Position numbers and translations under genes: made by a program. A DNA stretch of 64,000 bases. Source: Gnetum montanum. Taxonomy: Eukaryota > Streptophyta > Gnetopsida > Gnetales > Gnetaceae. The notes beneath the pieces are model-generated. The model was given only the letters and a program-made list of their open reading frames with translations. It was not told the DNA's origin and did not search any database. The DNA is taken from assembly GCA_015680685.1 (NCBI GenBank), contig MNCI01029667.1:167083-231082 (forward strand). Reading direction: 5' to 3'. Below, in pieces: positions 23,431 to 34,913 of this stretch. Position 1 is the stretch's first letter, and each line of letters opens with the position of its first letter.

Positions 23431-25080
23431 AATGATCAAGAGGAAAGATGATTAATTCATAGTTTTAGAATATTAAATCCACCTATCTTCTCAGGCATTA
23501 AAAATCCTAAGGTTAGAGAAAGTTTTTTAAAGGCTATATTGCACTACTATAGAAAAGACCTCTTTGGCTTTATATCAACTACAATGTGTAGCTAAGTAAT
23601 GGTGGGAAGTAAAGTAAAGAATTAGGCATTGAAAATATGAAAAATAGAATGGGAACAATTCACTAAAGTGTTCAAAAATAGGTATCTCTGTAAAGCCTAC
23701 CTAGAGAAGAAAGAAGATGAGTTTAATGGGACGATTCAAGGATCCATATCTATTTATGAGTATGATAATAAGTTCACTAAACTATGTGAATATGTTCCCC
23801 TTGTATTAAAAAATAAGGTTGTCCATACTAGAAAATTTTTAAAAGGTTTAAAGCCCTCCATCAAAACCATAGTTGTAGTGATGTGGAGCCTACATCAATA
23901 GACCTTAAAAGAACTCATTTCAAAATCTTTCTAAGTAAATTCACATTAGAAAACAAGAACAACAAAATGAAATAGAGAAAATCTTCCATTTTATAAAAGA
24001 AAACTCTCAAAATATAGAGAAATACATAAAAAATGAAGAGTCAAGATTAGCTAACAACTCTCCCAAGGACCTTAGAGGTCACACATGTTCTCTCTTAATC
24101 CTCAATTGGTCACAATAGAGCTAAAGCTCAAGTTAAGACACTTATAGGAGATTCTCTCAACCTCTCTCAACTACTCTTCCTTGCCTCTCACTCAAACTCT
24201 TCTTGCATAAGCTCTCAAGAGACCTCTCAAATCTTTCTTCTCTTACTCTTACCCAAACTTAGGGCTTGGACTCTTATTTATAGCTTCTTGGTGTGACATT
24301 TCATCTTTCCTCCAATTTGTCATTCAATTTGATATCTGTTAAATTTCGTATGAAACGTCTTAGAGAAAAATAAGATGTCTTTTCAAAGTATAGAGATGCA
24401 CAAGAAGACATCTTGGGATTGAGGAAGATGTCATGGAGGAGTTGTGTTGCAGAAGAGATCTTGAAGGAGATATCTTAGCTACTAGGGACACATCTTGCCT
24501 ACCAAGGCCAAAAATAAAGATGTTTGTTTTGAAGTCTAAAACCTTCATATGCCTCCAAAAAAGTTTTCATAGATTCTTAAATCCCCTAAATTCATCAAGA
24601 TGAGTCCAAAACACCCTAGAATCATCATCAAAAAGTCAACACACAAAGCTACAATTAAATCGAACACACGCATACACATCCAAGATACATTGAGGATTAC
24701 ACAAGGGCTAGGTGATGTCTTCAGCATGCAACATTAGCTTTGGATAATTATGAGGAAGCATGAGATAGAGCCATTATTATTAAAAGGAAACAAATGAAGG
24801 TTGTAACTCAAAGAAAAAAGAAAAGGAATAAAGGAGTTATGACTAGAATTGATCAAAGAAAATTCATGCAGCCTAGGGGAATGAATGGTTCAATTCAACA
24901 ATAGTCTCAAGGATTTAATGAACAAGACCAATAGTAAATTAGGCGATTTAATGGTCTAGTAAAGCCATTTAATTCTATAATTTCACCAAGATCTAAGATT
25001 TACTTCTATTATATAAAAGTTGGCCATATTAAAAAGGAGTATCCAAAGCCACTTCAGAATGAGAGTATTATGTAAAACAA
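23431..25080 (+). pseudogene. gag: gag of element E, split by a solo LTR
   Basis: Similarity to chromovirus gag starts near 23465 and is clearest at 23670-23900, with the pattern EFNGTIQGSISIYEYDNKF and then LKGLKPSIK. After removing 24052-24733 and one TSD copy, the frame rejoins smoothly (LALDNYEEA type) and leads to a zinc-knuckle remnant near 25000-25040 (YYIKVGHIKKEYPK), with its first and third Cys changed. Many stops. It would have formed the particle and bound RNA. Confidence 0.7.
24052..24733 (-). repeat. Solo LTR of an unrelated element inside gag of E
   Basis: 682 bp flanked by perfect ttagc at 24047-24051 and 24734-24738. In minus reading it begins TGTTGCATGC and has a TATAAATAAGAG box (about 24273-24284); the far end reads GTTGTTA, so the expected final CA is changed. 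No internal region remains, as after recombination between two LTRs. Family not recognised. Confidence 0.72.
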
Positions 25081-25479
25081 GAGAATAGAAACTATGGTTC
25101 CAAATACTAGGATTATCCAAGAAAATAGAGGAAAAATTGCTAATAATCTAATGTGATTTAGGAGAATCAATAAACTAGCAATAATCAAGAAGGAGATGGA
25201 AGACCTATGAGTCAAAGTTGGATCTATGCTCTACTAGGAAGAGATATAGAGGAGCAACCTAACACTATGATTAAGACTAAAGGTACACTTTGTGCATAAC
25301 ATATCCTTATTCTTTTTTATCCTCAAGTAATTCATTCTTGTATTAATAGTTAAATAGTAAAAAGATTAAATTTATCATTTAAAAAATAAGAAATTTCATT
25401 ATTCATTCAAGTTGTGAGATGAAATGGATACATAGTAGAATATGAGTATAAAGAGCTTCCACTAAGGATACTAGATAAG

Positions 25480-26615
25480 CAATGAAATGAAAATTTATTT
25501 ATTATGGAATTAGGGGAATGTAATATTATCTTAGGAATTGATTGGATAAGTGGATATAATGGATTTCTTTACAAAAAGACTAAGATAGTTCACTAGAGTT
25601 AGGAGATGGACAATAAATCTTAATTATAGCTAAAGGAAGACCCATTAAGGTAAATTTGATTTCTTCTAAGAATTTTATAAAAATGTTTAGGAAAGACCAT
25701 ACTTTTTCATGGTCATTGTCAAATCTAAAAATAAGAAGAATGATATAGTTGATATTCTAGTAGTTAAAAAATTTCCAGATGTATTTAAAAAAGAAGTACG
25801 AGTGTTACCTCCAAAAAGAGAAATAGAGGTAAAAATTATTCTTAAACCAAGAACAAAACTAATTTCTAAGGCATCATATCAAATATCCCCATTTGAGTTA
25901 GGTGAGCTCAAGATAAAGATGTAAAAAATTTTAGATAAAGGTCTTATTTGACTTAGTGTTATTTGTGGAAAAGAAAGATGGAAATGTAAGTCTATTCATT
26001 GATTATAGATGGTTGAACTGAGTTATTATTAAAATAAATATTCCATACTTAGAATAGATTATTTATTTGATCAATTGAGGAATGCAACTGTATTTTCCAA
26101 GATGGATTTAAAGTTTGGATATCATTAACTTAGCATAAAAGAAGATGATATTTCGAAGACTACATTTAGGATAAGATATGAGCATTATGAATTTCTTGGA
26201 TTACCATTTGGGTTAAAAAATACTCTTGTAGTATTTATGCATTTAATCAATAGTGTATTAAGGCCTTATTTGCATAAATTTGTGATAGTGTTTATTGATG
26301 ATATTTTGGTATATTTTAAAAGTGAGGATAAATATGCAGAACATTTAAGGAAAGTATTGCAACTTTTCAAAGAAAATAAATCATACGCTCAACCCTGTAA
26401 GTGCTCATTTTGGCAAAAAGAAATATAATTTCTTAGTCATATAGTATCAAAAGGAAGGATAATAGTTTACCCAATCAAGACTCAAGTAATTTGGAATTGG
26501 CCAAAGCCTAGTACTGTAATAGAGGTGAGGAGTTTCTTAGGGTTAGGAAGTTACTATCAAAGGATTGTAAAAGATTTCATTAGAATTACATCTCCTTTAA
26601 CCAAGTTATTAAGGA
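25480..26615 (+). pseudogene. pol: Protease remnant and reverse transcriptase of element E
   Basis: A protease-end remnant IILGIDWISGYNG lies near 25525. The N-terminal reverse transcriptase follows at 25709-25920 (FPDVFKKEVRVLPPKREIEV). The catalytic box is VFIDDILVY (about 26287-26315), then FLGHIVSKGRI (about 26430) and SFLGLGSYYQRIVKDF (about 26530). The order and words fit Tekay/Del-type chromoviruses. Stops and frameshifts split it into short frames. It ends abruptly at the truncated LTR, so RNase H, integrase and any chromodomain are missing. Confidence 0.78.
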
Positions 26616-26624
26616 AAGGTTCTA

Positions 26625-27152
26625 AATTAGAATCCATATATGACTATTATGCATGCCTAACCATAGAGGATATTAGTTGAGGAAAGAAAATGACAAAAGA
26701 GACTTATAAAAAACATAAAAATAAAAAAATAATTTAAAAGAAAACTCAATGTCTATTATTAAAAAAAAAACACATGCACTTGTGAAAAGGAAAGAAAAAT
26801 AGTTTATAAAAGTAAAATACATAAATAACATACATAACATATAAGTATGTTATATACATCATTCTTACCCCACTGCCTCCCTCTAATTTTTTTAATACTA
26901 CCTCACTTTCCTATGCATAAAGTCTTTCTTGAAATGGAAACTATATTGCATGGTGTTTTTTGCATTCAAAAACTAATTTCTGTCCTTCTTCATTTTGAAA
27001 CCAATTTTAGTCCTATTTCTTCCATTTCTAAACATGTACTAAGCCCAAGTAATGGGCTACATGTGATTCTTCCACTAATAAATATATTGTAGCCTTTGAC
27101 AATCTCATTTCAAATCGTAGAGGGTTACTAATGCATCAGTTCAAAGCAAATA
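26625..27152 (+). repeat. 3' LTR of element E, 5' side deleted
   Basis: Starts mid-LTR right after reverse transcriptase (ttctaaattagaatccatatatg aligns with 21605-21630) and ends near 27152 where gag of element F begins. Polypurine tract and U3 start are lost in the same deletion. Confidence 0.7.
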
Positions 27153-27159
27153 CATGAGC

Positions 27160-28590
27160 ATAAAAGAAGACATCCTAATGAAGAAGAGGATGATTAAGAG
27201 AGAAGAGAAGAAAGGGACAAATGCAAAAAGAAATAAAATTATGAGTATCGAAGAGGTCACCACTACAATAGAGCTTATGAACCCAAAGATTATGAAGAAC
27301 CCCTACCAGCCACTCACAACATAATTAACATCAGAGAAGCAATGTATATTTCTACTAGGCATGTAAAAGATAGTCACATTAAGTAACTAGACATGAACAA
27401 TATCCAAAATTTTAAAGGTTGATACAATGCAAATCCACACCAACATCTTCAAGCCTTCCATAATGCCTATGCCCTACAAAACATTGAAAATAATTGGTAG
27501 AAACTAAAGTTGTTTCCTAGAATATTTATAAAGGAAGTAGAAAACTAGTACAGATATTTAAAAATGGAATCCATTTGAAGATGGCATATCACACTAGAGC
27601 TCTTCAATGACAAATATAAAATCTATTTCAAATTGTCTCATTTAAGAAAAAAAGTCAAGGTTGGAAACAAGGGACATATGAATCCCTTAATGCAACAATG
27701 GGTAGATAGTATTCACTACTACATAGGTGGCCAAGCCATGGATTTTCTTAAAGGGAGCAACTACGACACATTTTCCATGGACTGCAACAAACCCTTAAGG
27801 TATATGCCCAAGCTAGGTTATCTAAGATGATAGTTCATCATATTTAGAGACTCATTGATCAAGTCGCAAAAGAAGAAGAAGAGTTAAGAAAAAGAAAATT
27901 AGCTGAAGAATAAAATAGAAATCCTACCATTAGAAAAAGGGATGTAAGAATATGTGAATCATAAGAAGAGAAAACTTTAGAAGATATGATCCAGCAAAAG
28001 ACTACCTATTAAGAAATTAGTTAATGACATTATAACCAAGGTAGAGAAAATGTAGGATTCTATAGATGAAAAAGTTATTGCAACATTGAAGATAGTAAAA
28101 GAAAAGATCAAATAAGCCCTCAATAGAAGAAAAGAAATAAAGAAAAGAAAATAAAATGGATGATAACACTACACAAATAAAGGAAAATTTGCTACATTGG
28201 AGGAAATAATGGACTATAGTTCAAAAGATGATGAAGGATGCAAAGTGTGAAAGTATGAACATCCTAAGGGATGCTTCCCTATGATGGCCCACTTACAAGG
28301 GTCTAGGAAATATGTACTTAATCCAAAGTTTGTCAAGAAATAGATGCCTAGAAGATTACCTTATTGGCAAAGTAACTTTAGACAACCTTACCAGTAAATG
28401 TACTATTCAAGTGGAGCATATCCTCAACTATAGGAACAATACCAATAGTAGTGGCAACAACCAAAAGCATGGGGAATGCCACCATCAAGGCAACAGTGTA
28501 CATATAGGAAACCTAATCCCTATGGATACTATGTTCAATGTCCAATCTCCCCAAGGAATACTTTAGTCCATGCTTCCTCTTACTACTATC
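27160..28590 (+). pseudogene. gag: gag of element F (Athila-like), upstream half
   Basis: Begins inside gag with no LTR or leader: the left end was lost at the junction with E. Follows A, C and D through the RHVKDSHIK and MNNIQNF segment (about 27355-27410), the gag domain (27480-27900), a zinc-knuckle-like Cys/His cluster (about 28240-28275) and the Pro/Gln/Tyr tail up to 28590. There it is cut by element G and resumes at 46269. More diverged than A, C or D, with many stops. Confidence 0.75.
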
Positions 28591-30231
28591 TGAAACACCG
28601 TGGAAATTCCGAATCCGCCTAAGGCGAAGATTCACAATTCAGGCAAAAGCTCGTAGCAGAAATCCAGAAGGCAGAACAATGCAAAAGGGCATGCAACATC
28701 AAGTCTCCAAACTTCTTTAAAAAATTCTCACTTTGTTGCTTCTTACGCTACATTATGCAATGTAGCATCATGTCGCTCAGCGTAATTCTGCGCGATATAA
28801 CGAAAGGTAGCTTACTGTAGCAATGAAGTCAGCAAAAATTTGGAACTTCTGCAAATATGACAAGTTTAAGGTCCAAGCAGCGATCTACGACTTGTCACAT
28901 ATTCCACCAAGTCTTTTGATCAGGACTATATTCACGCTCCATTACGCAAAATAGCGTAATGAGCCTTGAAGAAATCAAAGTCAACGTCAAAAGAAGCACG
29001 GCAGATTGGTTGCTTTACGCTTTATTACGCTACACAGCATAAGTAAGCGTAACGCACTGAAAAGTTGACCATTTTACGCTCTATTACGCTTTGCGGTGTA
29101 AATAAGCACAAAAATAGCTTGAGTTAACCACTTTTACGCTCTATTATGCTCTGCAGCATAAATAAGTGTAACACATGTGGAATTCATCACATTACGCTCT
29201 GCTACGCTACGCAGTGTAAACGAACGTAATGCAGTATAAAGTCAGCTAAGGCAGTACTAGACACGCACTTATTATCCATGCGTGGCAATATGCTCATCAG
29301 TGTATCGCAGCATAATCATGAGGTGGTTTCAGTAAGAGTGGTTTACAGCACACCTCACCCCCAAGACGTAATGTGGCATGACCAGCTTTAACATAAAAAT
29401 TGTCAAGTCAACGGTGTTTTGAAAGTTTGAGACACGTGTCATTAAGACCATGCCTTCCCATATGATGCTGAACTTATAAATACCCCAGTTGATGAAAAAA
29501 AAAGAGAGAAGGGAGGAGAGGGATTTTCTTCTTTTGAAGGACATAAGGCATTGTTTGAGCATTGGCAATGGGGGCGATCAGTCTTCTTGGCGAAAACATT
29601 ATCCTCTTCATTGGCAATCATTAGCAGCTTTAAGCAAAGATTATCAAGGGGCAAAAGGAGCAAATCAGAGATCGAGAGATCATCTAATACAATTGGCAAG
29701 GTTTATTGATCAAAAACAGTTGATCGATAGACATCCAGACTTGACCTTCCTTGCATTCCACTTTTGGCTTACGAGGTAGATCAAACTTCATTCTGTTCTC
29801 CCTTTTAAATGGTTTTCTTGTTGTTTTGTGTATGCTTTGGACAAAGATAAGTGAAGTCTACCATTGGAACATTGTATGCAATATATTCAGCTTTCGAGTC
29901 AAATCATAGATCTTTTAAGTAAGCATCTTTTCTAAATCTAATCTTCCTTGTCATGTTGACGTTATCGTTATTTCAAGTTCTTTACATTGTTTTCTACGCC
30001 TTCTACGATTCACCGAATTAATTCATTTCGTGAAATATATATATATAATATATGCTATCGTGATATTCGATAATTTACTGATTAGGTAAGTCCATGTCTG
30101 ATCGAACAAGACCGTTCAAGGCACCTCGAATCCATTTTCTCCAGCACGGCCCTAGCACGAATCTGTGGTTAAGACTGTGTACACGGATCTTCGCTCGGTA
30201 TTTCCAACAACCGAAGTTTTCCTTCATTACA
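28591..30231 (+). repeat. 5' LTR of element G (1641 bp)
   Basis: U3 (28740-29230) is built of repeated TTACGC...GCGTAA words in inverted pairs. TATAAATACC lies at 29475-29484. The part after about 29330 is nearly identical to the 3' LTR; the CpG-rich U3 repeats carry most of the differences, largely C/T and G/A. A 96-codon frame in both copies (29489-29779, 45521-45811) starts almost at the transcription start and is probably chance. Confidence 0.95.
29475..29484 (+). promoter_or_regulatory. TATA box in LTR of element G
   Basis: TATAAATACC, kept identical at 45507-45516 in the 3' LTR, about 885 bases from the LTR start. It probably separates U3 from R. Confidence 0.65.
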
Positions 30232-30479
30232 GTTTTCTAGCACTAGAAGGAGGACTAAAGCTCTAATCCGTATTTTACGGGTAACCCTGTAAGCAATCTG
30301 TACCCACGTTCACATAACGTAAACGTAATACCTCTAGGGAAGTTTACGAAATCGTGTGGTGCAGATTGGTCACAGTAACGATTCCTTTGGAATCCTACAA
30401 GGTAAAAAGCCCAATCGTGATTCCGTTTAGTTGTCGCCTTTTAAATCTTTTCGTTTGTTGTTATCGATCTATCTGAGAG
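30232..30479 (+). other. Leader of element G
   Basis: 248 bases between LTR and gag ATG. No TGG-starting primer site is visible directly after the LTR, where gttttctagcac stands. Contains tttacgggtaaccctgtaa, an imperfect inverted repeat. Confidence 0.5.
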
Positions 30480-33470
30480 ATGGATTCTGCACATACAACT
30501 ACTGCCGCTATGATCGCCACTGACTTCGGTGCCACAACCGTAAATCCCTTCACCGTTCCCAAATCAGCTTTCAGTGCAATAGGACCTCAAGGACCATCAT
30601 GTCATTCATTGAGATTACAGGGCAGGGATCCTTCATTCACCGTCTTGACTTCTGAAGAGTATAATTTCATTTGCGTCAAAATCCAGGCAAAGCTTGCCCT
30701 TAGCCGAGTCGAGATGGAGGCAAAACGAAATTACAAGCTGACCTACAAAGGGGGTCAAGACTTTACCCCTACTACATATGACATCATCCCCCTTATCGAT
30801 CATTATCATGAACTCCTATCCCAACTAGTTATGGCTAAGAATCAGACTACACAGTCTACTCTAGAGCCTCAAAATGAGGAGGAGGAGGAAGATGAATTCG
30901 CAGCTCAGTCTAAACACGCGAATTCATACCATATCCTCAGCCCCCATACATATGTGAATCCCCTATTTCATCCTCTCACCGGAGAAGCTACCCATCTCAA
31001 CCCAATCATGACCACCCAAACGCATATTCCCATCGTCCCGCAGGCCACCACGCAATCCTCGGTCTTGCAGGTACAAATGCCACCTCAAAATAACATGGGA
31101 GTAACCCCCTCGCCACATGTAATTAGTATTCTGTCGGTGATACCTACATCTACTACCCCCCATTTCATTCCCCAAGTGCAGGTCCATACCATGACTATAA
31201 CCTGCCCAGTGCAAAATCTGGTGCAAACCTTATCGTCGCAGCCCATTGCAAGGCAATAGATCACAACCACCATTCAATTGTAGCGATCTATTCAACAACC
31301 TATGGCTGGTCAATGGATCACGCCTGTTGCACAACACAATCAATCTGCATTCTATGGTGTGCAACCCTTGGCTGCATCTACCACACATGTCCCGCAGGTA
31401 ACTGCACAACATCCTTACACCTTCCATCCTACACATCCGGCGATGGCCAATTTTTCCGCACAGCCTGTCGGATGGTGGGTTTCATAGGCCGCTCTGTCCA
31501 CTGGGACAGTCCCTGTCACGTCATCTGTCAACCAAGTTATCGCTCCCTTTCCATTGCCTAGTACTATTCTTCCAGCCCAACCCCCTGCTCCTCCAGCACC
31601 AACTTCGTCATCAACAGGTCTGGATCAAGCTTTTTTGCTTATTCAGACCCTCACTGAGGAAGTTAAACGCCTTAAAGCTACTAGCTCTGATACAATACAG
31701 GTCATGGATTCTACCATGATGACCCCATCAGCCCAATAGTCCCCATGCTATCGTTGCCTCCAGGAATGTCTTTGCCCCATTTTACTAAATACAATGGGGA
31801 AGGTGATCCTAATGCTCATCTCGTTACCATTAGTTCTGAATCCTTGCTACTACAACAATGGCCCCATATGATTATCCGTGTCTTTGCAATGTCTCTGGCA
31901 GGTAAGGCCTTGGACTGGTATCGAGCACTCCCTTGCTCTTCCATCTCAACCTTGGAAGAGCTTTTAACACAATTTGTGACTTGCTTTAAATACAATTTAA
32001 AATCAGAACTCACGTTAGATCAACTTATGGGAGTGAAACAAGACCCGCTCGAGCCAGTCCAGAAGTTTATACAGCGATGGAGTGCTACTCTGAATGAAAT
32101 TCGTAAGCCTATCATGGAAGCCCATATGTTGGCTATTTTCAAAGGAGCAGTTAACAACTTCATCAAGTCTAAACTATACTACCTTGCCCCTCACTCCCTA
32201 AGTCAAGCCTTCGCCCAAACTAAGAGCATCCAAGATGCTGCGGAGGCTAGCAAAGACCCAGCATATGTGGCCTATAAGAACACCAAGAGTAAGGGTAAAG
32301 ACAAAGGTAAAACAGCAACGACAACAGTAGTTGCCTTGGCCGAGGGTGCCAAAAAGAATAATAACAAGAAGGCACCCACAGCGCCTGCCGAGACCACGGC
32401 TAGTGCAAGCAACACTGGCCAAGAAGTACTTGCCCCTGAAAAGCCCTCACAATCAAAACCAAACTTCGAGCGTAAAGATCGTTTAAAATATATAGCCCTG
32501 CCTATAAAGCATTCAAAACTACTGAAACAATTATTAGGAGTAGGATATATTCAAAACAAACAAAATATCCGAAGAAGCTCTGGAGCGTCACAGGCATCAT
32601 TGTGAATTGCTTAAGAACCCTTCTTTAGCTCTACCCAACGAACCGCCAGTCCCTAAGTCTTTCAGGCTGGACCATTTTTGTGACTACCACCAGTTGTATG
32701 GTCATGACACCAATTACTGTTGGGCATTGAAGGACAATATTCAATGCATGATTGACAATGGTTCTTTGACATTAGACAACAGTAGTCCAACACGTCCCAA
32801 AAACCAAGCGATGCATGTGTACAAAGACCCATTAAACGCAAATAACACAACATACACCATCAACATGGTAAGTACGGACAGTGAGGGGAAGGTATCTCCT
32901 AGGTAACCCTTTGTGTTACATGTACCTATCAGTTCACCCTAGGGGACGAGTTCTTCACCGGTAGTTGGCAGCGCCTCGAGGCCACCCTTTGTTATTCGGA
33001 CGCCCTCTCAAACTATAACTCAATCTCACATTAACAATAAAGTCATGGCCATGCCCACGCCTACTCCTAAGGCGCCTTTTATCTTTAGGGCACAAAAACC
33101 ACCAACTACCCCTTTTACGCAGGGGCGAGTCTCTAACCAAAATCATCAACCTCCATCCAACAAAAAAAGGGAAGGAGACGCATCAATTAATGCAACCAAA
33201 GACCGCTCTACGCTAGGGTTTGCTAAGCCCAGGCCCCTAGCTTCTGTACCTTTTCCTGCACCTCCTGGGCAAGACAAAGGTATAGAAACATAGCCACCTC
33301 ACCTCGGCAGAAAGAAATACAACCCTTCAACCAATGCTATTCCACCTCGGAAAATTCATCTCTTAGGGCGAATGGAAGAAGAAAGACGGGACAAGCAACC
33401 TAGCGGAGAGTGGGACCTCCTCGACGCATTTACGCAAGTCAAGCAGGCTCTAAAATAGAAGAACACAACA
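30480..33470 (+). pseudogene. gag: gag of element G (decayed)
   Basis: ATG at 30480 opens a 259-codon frame ending in TAG. The same frame continues to about 31739, shifts by one for 31745-32600, then returns. The N-terminal third is Thr/Pro/Gln-rich. The gag domain is at 31760-32280 (FTKYNGEGDPNAHL, LAGKALDWYRALP). After a Lys/Ala-rich linker comes a Cys-x2-His-x4-His-x4-Cys knuckle, CDYHQLYGHDTNYC, at about 32680-32720, a form usual in Tat/Ogre gag. The two frameshifts and stops disable it. It would form the particle. Confidence 0.85.
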
Positions 33471-34289
33471 TTGAGCCTCTATGACTTGCTTATGACATCT
33501 CAAAAGCACCGTGAAGCTATGGTCCATATGCTGACATCCATACCTATGGATGAAAGCTTACCAGCAGAAGAGGAAGCCATACATGCTATCATGTTTTTCC
33601 CTACCGCTGAGCAACCTAAACCTACCTCATTAATCTTTCATGATGAATCCATCAAAGATGATCCTGAGAAAGGTCGAGTGATAATAGAACCCATGTTCAT
33701 CACCATCTGGGTTGGTCAACATCAGATCCAGAGGGTGCACGTTGACAATGGTGCAGCTACGAATGTCATCCCTTATCCTATAGTGGATAAGTTGGGCCTA
33801 GTTGACCAAATCAATCCTACGATGACATCATGCCTAAAGTCGTTCAATGGGGCATGAGTTCAAGTTAAAGGGATGGGACATATCAATTTTGTGGCAGGAG
33901 ACCAGTTCCCAATAGACGCCACATTTATCGTCATCGAAGAGATGCCCGACTTCAACTTAATTCTAGGGAGGTCCTGGCTAGCCCAACTAAGGACAGTTTC
34001 ATCACCGATACATCAAGAGATACACCTACCTTATGCAGGGGGAGAGGTAGTGATACATGGTGATGAAATAACTCCTAGAACCATTAATAACATTGAGGAA
34101 GAACGGGGTTCAAAAATCGAAATGCCTGAAGATCAAACCCATGTTCAAATTCCCGAACAAGTCGAAATGACTAATGACAGCCTAGCCTGGGCTAACCTAC
34201 CATTTCAGGGAGAGGAAGATGATGTGGAGTCAGGTCATAGATCTCCTCGCCCTTACGTACCACTCAACATAAAAGCTATCAAAAAATAA
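33471..34289 (+). pseudogene. pro: Aspartic protease of element G
   Basis: Continues the gag frame after a stop near 33457. The active site reads VDNGAATNVIP (about 33740), an Asp-Asn-Gly form in place of Asp-Ser/Thr-Gly; Tat-lineage proteases often vary here. A LILGRSWLAQL segment at about 33960 is the second conserved block. One stop near 33855 interrupts it. The frame closes at 34289, and 245 bases later the first minisatellite starts. The enzyme would cut gag-pol. Confidence 0.83.
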
Positions 34290-34533
34290 TTACGGGCTAA
34301 CGATTGACCTGCGTGATATTTACGCGCATCTTTACACTTTCACTAGTTCTGCCATTTACGCTTCTCAGTTTTGACTGTCAGTTTTGTTTAGTATACATAT
34401 ATTTATGTCTTCTATCAATTACACCATTTACGTTTCCTAGTTTACACCATTTATGTTTATTAACTCCTATTAGTTACATTAATACAATTACGCAAATATT
34501 TACACTTTTATCAATTGCACTCTCCAGCATACG

Positions 34534-34745
34534 TAAATGGCCCGCAATGGCCTAAAACTAGTAAAGGCCCGCAACGGCCTAAAACTAGTGAAGGCCCGAA
34601 ATGGCCCTAAACTAAAATATCTTATTTCTATCTTTACGCAAAATCCACTTAATGGCCCAGGACGGCCTCAAACTAGCAAATTCATCTATATTTTACGCAA
34701 ACACTATGTAACAGCCTGTAATGACCTTAAACTAGCAACTCCATT
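34534..34745 (+). repeat. Minisatellite 1 of element G
   Basis: About five decaying copies of a 27 bp unit, AAATGGCCCGCAATGGCCTAAAACTAGT, between protease and the antisense gene. The word taaaactagYRaa is shared with minisatellite 2 past integrase. Confidence 0.8.
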
Positions 34746-34913
34746 CAATGGTCACAATAACACCACCTAGCCAAAACCCTCAATAATTCTATTTACGCCT
34801 TGTATAAATAAAAACATAAAATTAAAAACCATAGAGAAAATTTCATGATTAATCGTGTCAAAATTCATATTGTCTTTGTTCCATCTCATAAATAAAATCG
34901 TGCGTAATCATAA

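Larger units (their letters stand above)
21145..27152 (+). mobile_element. Element E: decayed chromovirus-like Ty3/gypsy element
   Basis: Direct repeat 21605-22145 / 26625-27150 brackets gag, protease remnants and reverse transcriptase, so these are its LTRs. RNase H and integrase are gone: the sequence passes from the end of reverse transcriptase straight into the middle of the 3' LTR near 26625. A solo LTR of another family sits in gag. No clear primer site was found. The outer LTR end may lie left of element D. Confidence 0.72.

Noticed and set aside
24360-24727. Minus-strand frames in the solo LTR
   Set aside because: Short, no domain, inside a solo LTR.
29489-29779. 96-codon frame identical in both LTRs of element G
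   Set aside because: It starts at about the transcription start inside R/U5, has no recognisable domain, and is identical because that part of the two LTRs is nearly identical.
30963-31436. Minus-strand frames over gag of element G
   Set aside because: Antisense to a supported gag frame, with no splice structure or domain, unlike the gene at 34914-38945.
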